This document shows, piece after piece, positions 17,910 to 34,495 of a stretch of DNA of 64,000 bases. The DNA lies in contig NZ_RQFA01000026.1 in assembly GCF_004770155.1 (NCBI RefSeq), positions 162,395-226,394 of the forward strand, read 5' to 3'. Source of the DNA: Leptospira gomenensis. Its GTDB lineage: Bacteria > Spirochaetota > Leptospiria > Leptospirales > Leptospiraceae. Position 1 is the stretch's first letter. The number at the start of each line of letters is the position of its first letter. The position numbers were made by a program, and so were the translations under genes. The notes beneath the pieces were generated by a model, which was not told the DNA's origin, did no database searches, and saw only the letters and a program-made list of their open reading frames with translations.

Positions 17910-18257
17910 TTGATCCGCACCGCGTGTGATCCGTTCGGGAATAAAGGCGGTCCGTTTTTCGTTTTCGGACAATTTTATTTACAGAAGGAAAGTGATCCAA
18001 CGGAAATCGCAAACCGATCCGTAAAACGAAATCTCGTTTTAGGTCGCGTCCGTTTTCGCGTTTCGGTAATCGCCGTATTTCCAACGACGTTCGAATTCCA
18101 AACGAACTCGTATAACAACCTTCGGAAGAATCGAACCGAGGTTTTGTTCGGAACGGATTTCGATTCCCCCCTTTTTTAAGGAAAAATGTCGCGAAATTCC
18201 GCATTGAAGTAAACTATTGTTGCAATTGTTGTCAAAAAAAGTATTTATTGTCGATTT
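17910..18257. other. Divergent intergenic region
   Basis: 348 bases between the DISM/SpoIIE gene (minus) and the next plus-strand gene. It should carry both promoters. The last 60 bases are AT-rich (runs of A and T, two TTG-containing hexamers) and are the likely promoter for the gene at 18258, but no full consensus is evident. Confidence 0.45.
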
Positions 18258-19265
18258 ATGTTTTGGAAGAAATTGACTTACTTCTTCTCCTTCCTATTCT
18301 TATGTCACGGCATAAGCGCGTATCAGGAGGACGGACATTTTTATACGGTTCAAACCGTCCTGAACAATTTTCACACTCCTTCGCCTCTTACGAAAGAGGA
18401 GACGGCGCTCGTCGCGTTTTGCGCCCAACTTCCGGACGAAGTTCCGGAACTCGATGCGATTTCAGTATATCGGAAATTGGCTTTCGGACATCCGCTCCAG
18501 TTTTTGCTCTGGGTTTTTGCGGATCGCGGATCCGGAGACGTTTTGGGAAGAATGGCGGAGGTCCAACAACTTCTGCACGGTTTGACCGGCGGCAATAGCG
18601 AACATTTACGGAAAGTCGCGTTGGAGACGTTGGATCATCTTCGAAGAGAACTCACTTCCAAAAAGGAAAAACAACCCGAAAAACTTTGTGCGCTCGGCTT
18701 CGCCTTTCATTTATTAGGCGATTCCTTCGCTCATCGCAAACTTTCCAATCCCAAAAAGATGTATCCCACGGGTAGGGGACACGCTTCCGACATGACGCTT
18801 CCGGATCAGCCCGTTCACAGCGATAGTCGCGTCACGGAATGGGAAAATTACGCCAAGGGAATTCCGAACCTATTCCGTTCCAACTTAAAGGACGTCGTGA
18901 TCCGGGACGATTTTCCGAAAGTGCGAGAACTTACCGGAGACAATAATCCTTGGCACTGCATCTTCGGCACAAAGTGCGAAGATAATATGAGGAAAATCTT
19001 ATTGAATCGTCTTCGCGAATCGGATTCATTTCCTAAATACGATCCCATTCAGAAGGAACGTTATCCGGCATCGAACTGTCAAGGTTATGTGGAGAAGGTG
19101 GTTGAATCCAGAGATATCCCGTTTACTCCGAATTGCGAAAAATCCTGGAAGATCTACAAAACAGTTTCCATGGAGATTTGGAAACGGCTCGGGTATTTTC
19201 AGGATACTACTTCGCGTAAACAGATCGAGCTCTACGAGGGGGACGGTTTATGGCAGAATCAATAA
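18258..19265 (+). CDS. Secreted protein, possibly zinc-phospholipase-like
   Basis: 335 residues with a signal peptide (about 1-22, cleavage near ISA). The mature part is helical and has His/Asp motifs spaced as in zinc-dependent phospholipase C and S1/P1 nuclease folds: EDGHFYTV just after the signal, AQLPDE near 55, and FAFHLLGDSFAHRK near 155 (compare HxLGDxHxPLH). A later segment has several Cys (CIFGTKC, SNCQGY, PNCEK) that could form disulfides. The assignment is an inference from these motifs. Its last 16 bases overlap the start of a small membrane protein gene. Confidence 0.78.
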   Translation: MFWKKLTYFFSFLFLCHGISAYQEDGHFYTVQTVLNNFHTPSPLTKEETALVAFCAQLPDEVPELDAISVYRKLAFGHPLQFLLWVFADRGSGDVLGRMAEVQQLLHGLTGGNSEHLRKVALETLDHLRRELTSKKEKQPEKLCALGFAFHLLGDSFAHRKLSNPKKMYPTGRGHASDMTLPDQPVHSDSRVTEWENYAKGIPNLFRSNLKDVVIRDDFPKVRELTGDNNPWHCIFGTKCEDNMRKILLNRLRESDSFPKYDPIQKERYPASNCQGYVEKVVESRDIPFTPNCEKSWKIYKTVSMEIWKRLGYFQDTTSRKQIELYEGDGLWQNQ

Positions 19266-19684
19266 GCGACGAGAATCCCCGGAAAAAAAGAAAGAGGAAG
19301 GTGAAACGGAAATCCATCCTCGGAGAAGTGTTCATCGTTTTTGCGGGACTTCCGATACTTCTGATTTGGGTTTGGTTTAGAACCTTCGTCTGTTGGGGAC
19401 GTTTGGGTTTTTTCGGAGAACTTTTTTGTAGGGTTTCCGGAATCATCAAACCGATCCTTTTGGTTTCGACCTTAGTTCTTTTGGTTCTTTGTCTTGTGGA
19501 TCTTCACAAGTTGGGAGACGAACTCGAAGATCTTCCCAAGTGGTCGATGAAGAGAAGTTATCGCGGTTTTCGTTCTTTGGAAAATTGGGATAAGTTCCAT
19601 GTTCTGTTTTCATTCGTTTCCTTTTTGGGAGCTTTGATCATAGGAATTTATCTTCTTCGTCATTTCGAATTTAGTTTATTTTAA
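19250..19684 (+). CDS. Small membrane protein, unknown function
   Basis: 144 residues. A highly basic N-terminus (PRKKRKRKVKRK, about 10-21) is followed by three predicted membrane helices (about 25-45, 65-85 and 118-138). The positive-inside rule puts the N-terminus in the cytoplasm. It starts inside the end of the preceding secreted-protein gene, so the two are translationally coupled. Family not recognised. Confidence 0.7.
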   Translation: MAESISDENPRKKRKRKVKRKSILGEVFIVFAGLPILLIWVWFRTFVCWGRLGFFGELFCRVSGIIKPILLVSTLVLLVLCLVDLHKLGDELEDLPKWSMKRSYRGFRSLENWDKFHVLFSFVSFLGALIIGIYLLRHFEFSLF

Positions 19685-19711
19685 TATATTTATAGAATTT
19701 TCGGGGTTGTC

Positions 19712-21433
19712 ATGAAAAAATACGAAGCTGTCGTGATAGGAACCGGTTTCGGCGGAGCCGTTAACGGTTGTAGGCTGAGCAAAAAATGGCCGGGACAAGT
19801 CTTGGTTTTGGAGCGCGGTAAACGCTATCCGATGGGCTCCTTTCCCCGTTCTCCGCACGCCATGTCCAAAAATTTTTGGAACGTCCCCGAAGAGAACAGT
19901 AGGGTCCGTCCTAAAAAACTTTCCAAACTGAATCAGACTGGTTTGTTCGATATTAGGAATTATCCGCACATGGACGTGGTTCTTTCCGCGGGATTGGGCG
20001 GAGGTTCCCTGATTTATGCGAACGTTTTTTTGGAGCCGCCCGATCATATCTTCGATGATCGTTGGCCCGCCAACGTCAAAAAAAAGTCTCTTTCACCCTA
20101 TTATAAAATTGTAAAAGAGGTTTTGGGTTCTAGACCGATTCCGCAAAACTCGGATCCCCGTAGGCGGATCGTCCGTACGGAGTTGTTTCAAAAATTCGCC
20201 AAAGCGGCGGGAAGAGAATCGAAATTGGCGGATATCAACGTCTTTTTCGGCAACGATTTCAAAAAACCTACACCGATCGGGCTTCAGGAAAAAAACCGAT
20301 ACGGAGCGGTTCAGACATCCTGCGTTTACTGCGCCGAATGCGACGTAGGTTGTAACACACATTCCAAAAACACGTTGGACCTCAATTATCTTTTCGTAGC
20401 GGAGAACAAATACAGGGCGGACATACGCACCGAACACCTGGTCGATCGGATCGTACCTTTGGCTCCCGATGGAAGCGACGATCCTTCCTTCCACGGCGAA
20501 CACGGTTACAGAGTATATTATAGAAATCTAAATTCCGAAAACCGGGAATTCGAATCCGCGGTGACGAAACGTGTGATTATTTCGGCGGGGACGTTGGGAA
20601 GTACGGAACTTCTTCTGAAATGCAAACAACAATTTAAAACTTTACCGGATGTATCCGATCATTTGGGAAAACAGTTTTCTGGTAACGGGGACTTTCTTTC
20701 CTTTGCGACGCAGGGAAAGGAACCCGCGGATCCTAATTACGGACCGATCATAACGCAGTATACGGATTACAATCTGTTTAAGAATTTCGACCCGCAACGG
20801 GCCTTCGTTTTGGAGGACGCGAGTTATCCGGTTTTCGCTTCGTATTTCACCGAGGCGGCCATCCCTTGGTTTTTGAGGATCGGATTTTTCTTTCATACGA
20901 TCGTCGAGCTGTGCAAACGTTTTTTCTCGGGAAAAATTTTCGGAAAAGTGGGTTATCTTTTCAGCGAGTTGATGAAAGGCGACGTTTCCTATACGACCGC
21001 GGTTTTGCTTTGTATGGGAATCGATCGCGCGGACGGAGAAATGGTTTTGGATCGCAAACGCGGTCTGCAAGTGGTATGGCCCCAGAAAAACAGCATGCCT
21101 TTGTACGAAAGCATTTTAGGAGTCACCAAACGTTTCGCAGCGTTCATCAAAGCAAGAACTCATTTTGCGTTGCCGACTTGGGCGTGGCCGATTCGCAACA
21201 ACGTTTCGGTGCATCCCTTAGGGGGTTGTATTCTCGGAACTTCCAAAACGAATTCGGTCACATCCTCGGACCCGAAAACGTTCGGTCAGGTTTTTTCATA
21301 CCAAGGACTTTACGTTGCGGACGGAAGTTTGTCTCCTACCGCCATCGGAGCCAATCCTTCGATGACGATCGCCGCTTTGTCCGAACGCGTTGCGGAAGGA
21401 ATTACAGGGATCAAACCCACGGCGAAATTGTAA
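19712..21433 (+). CDS. GMC oxidoreductase with CX2CX2CX3C motif (cholesterol-oxidase-like)
   Basis: 573 residues. The FAD-binding GTGFGGAVNG is at 8-17 with a following LERGKRYP. The GMC C-terminal signature includes SVHPLGGC and ADGSLSPTAIGANPSMTIAALSE, giving the usual His and Asn of the active site. About residue 205 is CVYCAECDVGC, a CX2CX2CX3C cluster as in [4Fe-4S] ferredoxin domains, followed by KNTLDLNYL. This matches the bacterial cholesterol-oxidase-like branch of GMC enzymes, acting on alcohols or sterol-like substrates. It follows two coupled genes by 27 bases. Two homologues with the same Cys pattern lie at 27-32 kb. Confidence 0.88.
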   Translation: MKKYEAVVIGTGFGGAVNGCRLSKKWPGQVLVLERGKRYPMGSFPRSPHAMSKNFWNVPEENSRVRPKKLSKLNQTGLFDIRNYPHMDVVLSAGLGGGSLIYANVFLEPPDHIFDDRWPANVKKKSLSPYYKIVKEVLGSRPIPQNSDPRRRIVRTELFQKFAKAAGRESKLADINVFFGNDFKKPTPIGLQEKNRYGAVQTSCVYCAECDVGCNTHSKNTLDLNYLFVAENKYRADIRTEHLVDRIVPLAPDGSDDPSFHGEHGYRVYYRNLNSENREFESAVTKRVIISAGTLGSTELLLKCKQQFKTLPDVSDHLGKQFSGNGDFLSFATQGKEPADPNYGPIITQYTDYNLFKNFDPQRAFVLEDASYPVFASYFTEAAIPWFLRIGFFFHTIVELCKRFFSGKIFGKVGYLFSELMKGDVSYTTAVLLCMGIDRADGEMVLDRKRGLQVVWPQKNSMPLYESILGVTKRFAAFIKARTHFALPTWAWPIRNNVSVHPLGGCILGTSKTNSVTSSDPKTFGQVFSYQGLYVADGSLSPTAIGANPSMTIAALSERVAEGITGIKPTAKL

Positions 21434-21572
21434 AATCGGCCGACGGATAAGTTGTAATAAAAAACACGATTCTGCGGGCGAAATGAAAACAAGTGAAACT
21501 ATTAAGGCAAAAATATTCGTCTAACACTGCCTGCAGTGAAAACCGTATAAAAAAATCGTTTTTAGGTTTATT

Positions 21573-25778
<4,206 letters not shown>

Positions 25779-26380
25779 CCTCGGCGGTTTATCGTCGTTG
25801 GAACGGTCGGAGCGGCGGGGGATGCGGGAGGGGAATCGGTTGATCGGTCCGCCGGTTTGCAAGAACCCGAGTCCGCTTTTGTAAGCCGAAGCGGTGAAGC
25901 CGAGTAAGATCGGAGGGAATATGCTTGTTTCGAAAGCAAAATCTAAGTTATACGATTGTCAGGGTTAAACTACAATAACATCATCGTTTCCACCGAGTCG
26001 ATTTCGACATCGGATACGTTTTTCTTTTTATCCGTTAACTTTTTAAAACAATACTCTATAAATTTGAAATCGAAAATCATCGTTTCAGTTTCGTAAAAAT
26101 CTGGAATAAAACATTTGGTTCGAATCGTTTTTGCTAAATCTTTATCTTGAGCAAAATTTCCGAAAAGGTCGTTAACGTTCAATTTCCTAAAGTGATACTA
26201 ATGGGAACGGACCTGGATAGAACCCGGCATCTATCATTTAACTCCGTATTCGATCGATCTATCGCCTAACATAATTGATGCGAACAAGATGCCGAAACTT
26301 TGAGGAATAAATAGAAAATTTAAATTCGTTCGCTCCCTTGCGCCTCCAAAACGAACCGGAGATTCACGTCTTCCGGTTTC
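25779..26380. other. 602-base region with one weak ORF
   Basis: Between the big cyclase gene and the methyltransferase gene (convergent). The first 150 bases are GC-rich with short repeats of GCCGAAGC type; the rest is AT-rich. The only candidate gene is a 70-codon minus-strand ORF described separately. Nothing else was recognised. Confidence 0.4.
25970..26182 (-). CDS. Possible small hypothetical protein
   Basis: A 70-codon frame starting with TTG, with TTTAGGAAA just upstream as a possible ribosome binding site. The product is acidic/Lys-rich with balanced hydrophobics (FKFIEYCFKKLTDKKK), unlike the Arg/Ser-rich shadow frames of this genome. No family recognised. The A+T content is higher than its neighbours. 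It may be a remnant or not a gene. Confidence 0.25.
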   Translation of the reverse strand: MNVNDLFGNFAQDKDLAKTIRTKCFIPDFYETETMIFDFKFIEYCFKKLTDKKKNVSDVEIDSVETMMLL

Positions 26381-27091
26381 CTACTTGGCTTTTTTTCCCG
26401 CAAAAAAGGCGATCGCTCCGATTACGTAGAGTTCGTAGTCCTTGAAATTCTCCTTAAGTGCCGCTTCTAGATCGGGTAACGTGTCTTCCGTATTGTGGAA
26501 CACGCCTTTCCGATTCAAATTTTTCATTCCTTTTCTGGAAAGAAGGTGAGTCTGACCGAGATCGTGTAATCCGGTCGCTCCGAAAATGACCCCTTCCGGT
26601 TTGCGTATCTTGAGAAGATTTTGAAACGCGACGGAAGCCTTTTTTCGTATCGCGCCGGGAACACAATGAAAAAGAAAACTCATTCCGATCGAATCGAATT
26701 TTTCCTTGGTCTGAATCGGTTCCAGAATATTCGCGCGATACGCGTTGAGCTGCCCGGCGATTCCCGCGAGTCTTCGTTTAGATTCGATGAGGCTGTTCGG
26801 ATTCAGATCCATAACGGAGATGGAGGGTTTTTCCACGGGGAACTTCGCCTTTTGCAGAAGATATCCGGTTCCCACTCCGATGTCGAGATGGTTTCCGCTC
26901 AAATACTTATTGTATAAATCAACCATGTTCTGCGGAGGACAACGCCATAACCAGCGGCTGATGATATGCAATACGATAAGATCGTAAACTCTAAGAAAAC
27001 TACTCGTATAAACCTGTTGTCCCGCGATCACTTCCTTGCTGTATTGGTTTTCGGATAATCCAAGGTCGATATAGAGTTGATCTTGCTGCAT
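26381..27091 (-). CDS. Class I SAM-dependent methyltransferase
   Basis: 236 residues. Motif I is HLDIGVGTGYLL (about 72-83), followed by an acidic strand end (SVMDLNPN) and the later FDSIGMSFLFHCVPG segment typical of small-molecule methyltransferases. The N-terminal 60 residues include YDLIVLHIISRWLWRCP, seen in a group of spirochaete and proteobacterial enzymes of unknown substrate. AAAGGAAAG precedes the ATG. An AT-rich terminator-like hairpin separates it from the upstream GMC genes, so it is probably a separate transcript. Confidence 0.87.
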   Translation of the reverse strand: MQQDQLYIDLGLSENQYSKEVIAGQQVYTSSFLRVYDLIVLHIISRWLWRCPPQNMVDLYNKYLSGNHLDIGVGTGYLLQKAKFPVEKPSISVMDLNPNSLIESKRRLAGIAGQLNAYRANILEPIQTKEKFDSIGMSFLFHCVPGAIRKKASVAFQNLLKIRKPEGVIFGATGLHDLGQTHLLSRKGMKNLNRKGVFHNTEDTLPDLEAALKENFKDYELYVIGAIAFFAGKKAK

Positions 27092-27166
27092 TTTTCTTTC
27101 CTTTTCGAGCCCTTTTCGTGTGAACGGACGGAGTGTTATTTTACGGAATTCTTAATTAGTTTTATT

Positions 27167-27210
27167 TTAAAATAAAAAAGAATCAAGAATTCATAATTCA
27201 TTATTCTTGA
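27167..27210 (-). terminator. AT-rich hairpin terminator after the GMC operon
   Basis: On the minus strand, TCAAGAAT and ATTCTTGA (arms at 27203-27210 and 27183-27190 in plus coordinates, 12-base loop) are followed by TTCTTTTTTATTTT. The stem is weak in GC but perfect, and the T-tract lies on the correct side to end the GMC transcript. Confidence 0.5.
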
Positions 27211-27279
27211 ATATAATAAAACTTTGTCCATTCATTTGCGGAATTCGAATCAAAGCCGCGGCCGAACTCCTTTATCTTC

Positions 27280-28848
27280 TTATAATCCGGCACAAATCGA
27301 GGCCGCCGTATGTTCGGCTACTGCGGAGATGGTCATTACGGGATGGAAGCCGATGGAAGAAGGAATTACCGAGCCGTCCGCGATGAACAAATTCTTATAA
27401 CCGAACACCTCTCCCGTTTCTGAAACGACACCTTTGTCGGGATTGGAAGCAAGAGTGCAGCCGCCCAAGGAGTGGACCGAAAGAATTCGATTGAACAAAA
27501 GAAACGTCGCGAGAGGACCGAACTGCCCGCCGTAAGCGTCCCCCACCTGTTGCATCGATGCCGTCATATTCTGAATCAATGTTTTGTTTTCTTTCGAATA
27601 GTTCCAGCGTATGTCGATGTTCTTTCCGCAGCGTACGATTCTTCCGTTGGCATTGTCCCTTCCTATGGCGAAAAGATTGGTCATATATTTCGGATCTCCT
27701 GCGCCCGGCGCTCCGGGAGGAAGAGGTTTGGAAAGTAATCCTTTTTTGAATACGAAAGGAAGGATCCATTCCAGACTTTTCCAAAAAATCGGTCCGATCA
27801 AACGAAGAAACCAATTCGGTTTTGCGATTCCCAAGGAAGCCAATACCGCCATCACCGGTTCGTTGAACGTAGGCGCGGCCATCGTGAATTGGAATCCTTT
27901 CGGAAAATAATTGATCACCGTGGTTACGTCCGGTCCGTCCCAAGGTTTAAGATCCGTTTTACTCGATTCGATTCCGCCTAAAAAATCCCCGTTGCCCGAA
28001 TAACCTTTGCCCAGATGTCTGCTGATGTCGGGAAGCGTTTTGTAACGATCTCTACTGTTGAAAAGAATTCGATGCGTTCCTAACGTGCCGGCGGAAAGAA
28101 CCACACGTTTGGCGAAAACCGAACGTGTTTCCCCCGTTTCGGTATTTTCGTAATATACGACGTATCCTTCACGTTTGTCCGGAGCGATATGGGTCACGTT
28201 GGAGTCGGTTTGGAATACCGCTCCGTTTTTTTGTGCGTCCGCAATATAATTAAAATCTAATGTATTTTTCGCACCGTGGTTGCACCCGAATTCGCATTCC
28301 GCACAACGTTGACACGCCGATTGACCAGGCCTCGCCGCTTTCAACCAGCTTACGGCCTCGTCCGGATCGAAAAAGGAATGTTGGTTCAATTCGGCGGCTG
28401 CTTTGAATTTGTTTCTTTTGGGAAGATCCCATTCTGCGGGAACCGGTTTTACGTCCAACTTCGTCGCAACCTTATCGTAGAAAGGATCCAGATATTTTCT
28501 GTTGAAGGGCGCAGGCCAGCGAGGATCGTCGAAAACCGCCTGGTCCGGTCGAATGTGGATATTCGCGTATATCAACGAACCTCCACCTAACCCCGATGCG
28601 GTGACTGTACCCAGTCCGCTGAAAAAGTTGAGTTCGTACAAGCCGAGGGATTTTCTTTTTTTGGGATATCTCCATAACAACCGATCCACGTTTCGCACGT
28701 CTCGTGGAAACGAACCCGGAGGATATTTCTTTCCCCTTTCCAAAACCAAAACCTTTTGTCCTTTTTCCGAAAGTCTTAGCGCGCTTATGGAGCCGCCGAA
28801 GCCGGAGCCGATTACGACGGCGTCGTAGTGTGAATTATTGTCAGACAT
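27280..28848 (-). CDS. GMC oxidoreductase with CX2CX2CX3C motif
   Basis: 522 residues from the second of two adjacent ATGs; GGAAGG lies too close to the first ATG (28851) but 5 bases from the second. FAD motif GSGFGGSISA near residue 14. CQRCAECEFGC (about 182-192) followed by KNTLDFNYI repeats the cysteine pattern of the other two GMC proteins here. The catalytic His is in SVHSLGG, but the position usually filled by Asn (GANP or GVNP) is GFHP, giving a His-His pair as in the glucose-oxidase group. It follows the GMC-hydrolase fusion gene by 51 bases on the same strand, so they likely share an operon. Confidence 0.88.
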   Translation of the reverse strand: MSDNNSHYDAVVIGSGFGGSISALRLSEKGQKVLVLERGKKYPPGSFPRDVRNVDRLLWRYPKKRKSLGLYELNFFSGLGTVTASGLGGGSLIYANIHIRPDQAVFDDPRWPAPFNRKYLDPFYDKVATKLDVKPVPAEWDLPKRNKFKAAAELNQHSFFDPDEAVSWLKAARPGQSACQRCAECEFGCNHGAKNTLDFNYIADAQKNGAVFQTDSNVTHIAPDKREGYVVYYENTETGETRSVFAKRVVLSAGTLGTHRILFNSRDRYKTLPDISRHLGKGYSGNGDFLGGIESSKTDLKPWDGPDVTTVINYFPKGFQFTMAAPTFNEPVMAVLASLGIAKPNWFLRLIGPIFWKSLEWILPFVFKKGLLSKPLPPGAPGAGDPKYMTNLFAIGRDNANGRIVRCGKNIDIRWNYSKENKTLIQNMTASMQQVGDAYGGQFGPLATFLLFNRILSVHSLGGCTLASNPDKGVVSETGEVFGYKNLFIADGSVIPSSIGFHPVMTISAVAEHTAASICAGL

Positions 28849-28899
28849 CATTCCTTCCGTATGATAGTTTTTGAATACGTTTTTCGAATCGTACGCGAA

Positions 28900-32313
<3,414 letters not shown>

Positions 32314-32624
32314 TGTTTTTGCCTGGGTTAAATTGGCAAAATATTTCCAAAAAAGGAAAATACTGCAAGAAAAATAAGGATGTAGGAAACGATTTCGGGA
32401 ATAATTCCCGAAGAGGGCTCTTATTTGAGACTCCGTCTCGGCCGGAATCTTTCCGCGACGGAAGGGCCGCTCCGATCTTTGCTTGACGTTCTATCAGGAA
32501 ATTCTAAAGTAGATTCGTAGTTCGCATATGATTGTTTGATTCAAATCTGAAATCCGTACCTAACCGATTTTCCCGATGAGGAAAAGGCCGGTTCGTAACT
32601 TGATAAAAATTCAGAAGGAATCAA
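32314..32624. other. Divergent intergenic region
   Basis: 311 bases between the GMC-hydrolase fusion (minus) and rsgA (plus). It must contain both promoters. AT-rich stretches are present near 32330-32380 and 32510-32550, but I see no clear consensus or operator. Confidence 0.45.
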
Positions 32625-33698
32625 ATGTCTCAATCAAACTCAATTCTCATCTCCTACGGCTGGGATCCCGATCGATCCGTCGCAGAATCCGAAACAACTC
32701 TGGAACCCGGAAGGGTGATTTCCGTTTACGGAGAATATTCTAAAATCCTAATGCAAGACGGTGAACGACGGGGAATCGTTTCCGGAGTTCTTTCTTCCTC
32801 CGGCGAAAACCCAGTAACCGGCGATTGGGTCCTCGTTCGAAAGGTGGAAGGCGAAGATCTCTGCATCCTAGAGAAAATTCTTCCGAGAAAAACCTTTCTC
32901 AGACGAGCCAATCCAGGAAGACGCAACCAATCCCAAGCGATCGCGGCGAACATCGACCTTTTGCTCGTAGTGATGGGTTTGGACAACGATTTTAGTCCGA
33001 GAAGAATCGAACGTTATCTGTTCTTGGCGAAACTCAGCGGAGCCGAAGTCGGAATCATACTGAACAAAACGGATCTTTGTGAAGATCCGGAAATCAGGAT
33101 ATCGCAGATCCGAGCGATTGCGGGTAACGCGCCGGTGGAAGCCATTTCTGCGTTGGATTCACAACAAACCGAATCGATCCGAAAATTCGTACATCCGGGA
33201 AAGACCGTCGCTTTTTTGGGTTCGTCGGGCGCGGGAAAATCGACAATCATCAATTCTTTGTTAGGTGAAGAGATACAGAAAACCAATGAAGTCAAACGTT
33301 CCGACGGAACTGGACGACATACCACCACACATCGAGAATTGTTCCTTCTGCCGGAAGGCGGGATTTTAATGGACAATCCCGGTATCCGGGAAGTGGGATT
33401 GTTTTCGGACGGAGACGGTGACGGGATCGAAGAGATTTTTCCGGAAATCGCTTCGGCGGCTTTTAACTGTCGTTTCGGCGATTGTTCCCATTCCGGCGAA
33501 CCCGGTTGTGGAGTTTCCGCCGCGGTAATATCCGGAGAAATTTCAGAAGAACGTTATGCGTCCTTTATAAAATTAGGAAGGGAATTGCAGGCGATAAAGG
33601 CTTTGAACGATCCGGAGGAGGCGAGAAAAAAAAAGCAAAAGGACAAACAGATGTCCAAGGCTCTTCAGAAAAGACTCAAGGATAAGGGGAGAATTTAA
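32625..33698 (+). CDS. rsgA: Ribosome small-subunit-dependent GTPase A
   Basis: 357 residues, circularly permuted GTPase that assists 30S maturation by releasing RbfA. Order: OB fold (about 25-95), the G domain with G4 (NKTD, about 147) before G1 (GSSGAGKST, about 201) and G3 (DNPGIREVG), and a C-terminal zinc-binding region (CRFGDCSHSGEPGC, about 283-296) giving the Cys/His ligands. A Lys-rich tail ends the protein. AGAAGGAA precedes the ATG. Followed by a good terminator. Confidence 0.95.
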   Translation: MSQSNSILISYGWDPDRSVAESETTLEPGRVISVYGEYSKILMQDGERRGIVSGVLSSSGENPVTGDWVLVRKVEGEDLCILEKILPRKTFLRRANPGRRNQSQAIAANIDLLLVVMGLDNDFSPRRIERYLFLAKLSGAEVGIILNKTDLCEDPEIRISQIRAIAGNAPVEAISALDSQQTESIRKFVHPGKTVAFLGSSGAGKSTIINSLLGEEIQKTNEVKRSDGTGRHTTTHRELFLLPEGGILMDNPGIREVGLFSDGDGDGIEEIFPEIASAAFNCRFGDCSHSGEPGCGVSAAVISGEISEERYASFIKLGRELQAIKALNDPEEARKKKQKDKQMSKALQKRLKDKGRI

Positions 33699-33737
33699 AC
33701 TCCTATTTTCGATCAACTTTTTCGATCCGAAGTGTTG

Positions 33738-33770
33738 GCCGGGCATTCGCTCTAGGGTGCCCGGCTTTTT
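33738..33770 (+). terminator. Rho-independent terminator after rsgA
   Basis: Perfect 8-bp stem GCCGGGCA/TGCCCGGC (33738-33745 and 33758-33765) with a 12-base loop, followed by five T residues. It lies 40 bases after the rsgA stop and marks the left side of the phage-like island. Confidence 0.85.
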
Positions 33771-33785
33771 ACATTTTGATTCGTT

Positions 33786-33923
33786 TTAGTCTTTTCGTTG
33801 CCATAGGAATTTTTTACAGAACATCCAGAATAAACCCGCGAATATACCTACGATAAACCAAGAAACGAATGTGCTAAATACCGAATAACGCAACACCCCG
33901 ATCAGGATTTCGTTTTCGCTCAT
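33786..33923 (-). CDS. 45-residue membrane protein, holin-like in size
   Basis: A 45-codon gene. The product starts MSENEILIGVLRY, has one strong membrane helix (about 17-35: FVSWFIVGIFAGLFWMF) and ends with the basic tail KKFLWQRKD. Its ATG overlaps the TGA of the DUF1353 gene (ATGA at 33920-33923), which is strong support for real, coupled translation. Small single-helix proteins of this sort occur beside DUF1353 genes and lysis genes in phages. Function unknown; holin, spanin or a membrane anchor are all possible. Confidence 0.6.
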   Translation of the reverse strand: MSENEILIGVLRYSVFSTFVSWFIVGIFAGLFWMFCKKFLWQRKD

Positions 33924-34360
33924 GGCGCCGTCCTCCATTCCGCACGTTCATCCGACGGTTTCGCCGAAGACTCGCCGAACCAACGGACGAAATTATATAC
34001 GTAGGAAGCACGAAAGGAACTCATACCGTCCTCGAGACAGATTTTTTTTAGAACCAGATCGGCCTGTTTTCTGTACGACTTGAAATCCAGCTTTTTTTCG
34101 CGCATCAACTGATACAACGCGTCGTGTACGAGAGATCCCCTGATGAAGTTTTTCGTATCGTTTGTCGGACCGCTCGGTCCGTCCCAGGCGTAACCTGCTT
34201 CGATTCTGAGCCTTCCATCTCGTGAAATTTCCACGAAACTTTTTATGTCGGGATTTCCTATATTCAGATTCGTTTCTGTAGCAATTCCGGTAGGGAAAGT
34301 ATAAGTTTTCAGAAGTTGATATTTATAGTTTTTGATGTTCTTATATAGAATCATATTCAC
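33920..34360 (-). CDS. DUF1353 family phage protein
   Basis: 146 residues. The DUF1353 signature is readable: YAWDGPSGPTNDTKNFIRGSLVHDALYQLMREKKL, followed by a helical end. DUF1353 proteins are small and phage or prophage encoded, often near tail or lysis genes, with no established function. The start is GTG at 34360 or ATG at 34354; GGAGG lies 4 bases before the GTG and 10 before the ATG. It has its own ribosome binding site after a 135-base gap, and overlaps the following small membrane protein gene by four bases. Confidence 0.85.
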   Translation of the reverse strand: MNMILYKNIKNYKYQLLKTYTFPTGIATETNLNIGNPDIKSFVEISRDGRLRIEAGYAWDGPSGPTNDTKNFIRGSLVHDALYQLMREKKLDFKSYRKQADLVLKKICLEDGMSSFRASYVYNFVRWFGESSAKPSDERAEWRTAP

Positions 34361-34495
34361 TGATCCTCCTTGTGATCCGGTACGAAAGAAACGAATGATC
34401 GGATCATCCTCGTATCTTTCCTATACCAAAAAAATAGTTTATTATAATATTTGAATTTTTATTCTTTCGCAATTCGAATGTCGGCTTACCTTTTT

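Noticed and set aside
17382..18179. 265-codon plus-strand ORF
   Set aside because: Mostly antisense to the DISM/SpoIIE gene; product rich in Arg, Phe and Ser without any domain.
25881..25893. 13-base match (GTAAGCCGAAGCG) to repeat copy 2 in the region after the large cyclase gene
   Set aside because: Only 13 bases match and the flanks do not follow the conserved blocks or the hairpin, so it is not counted as a third copy.
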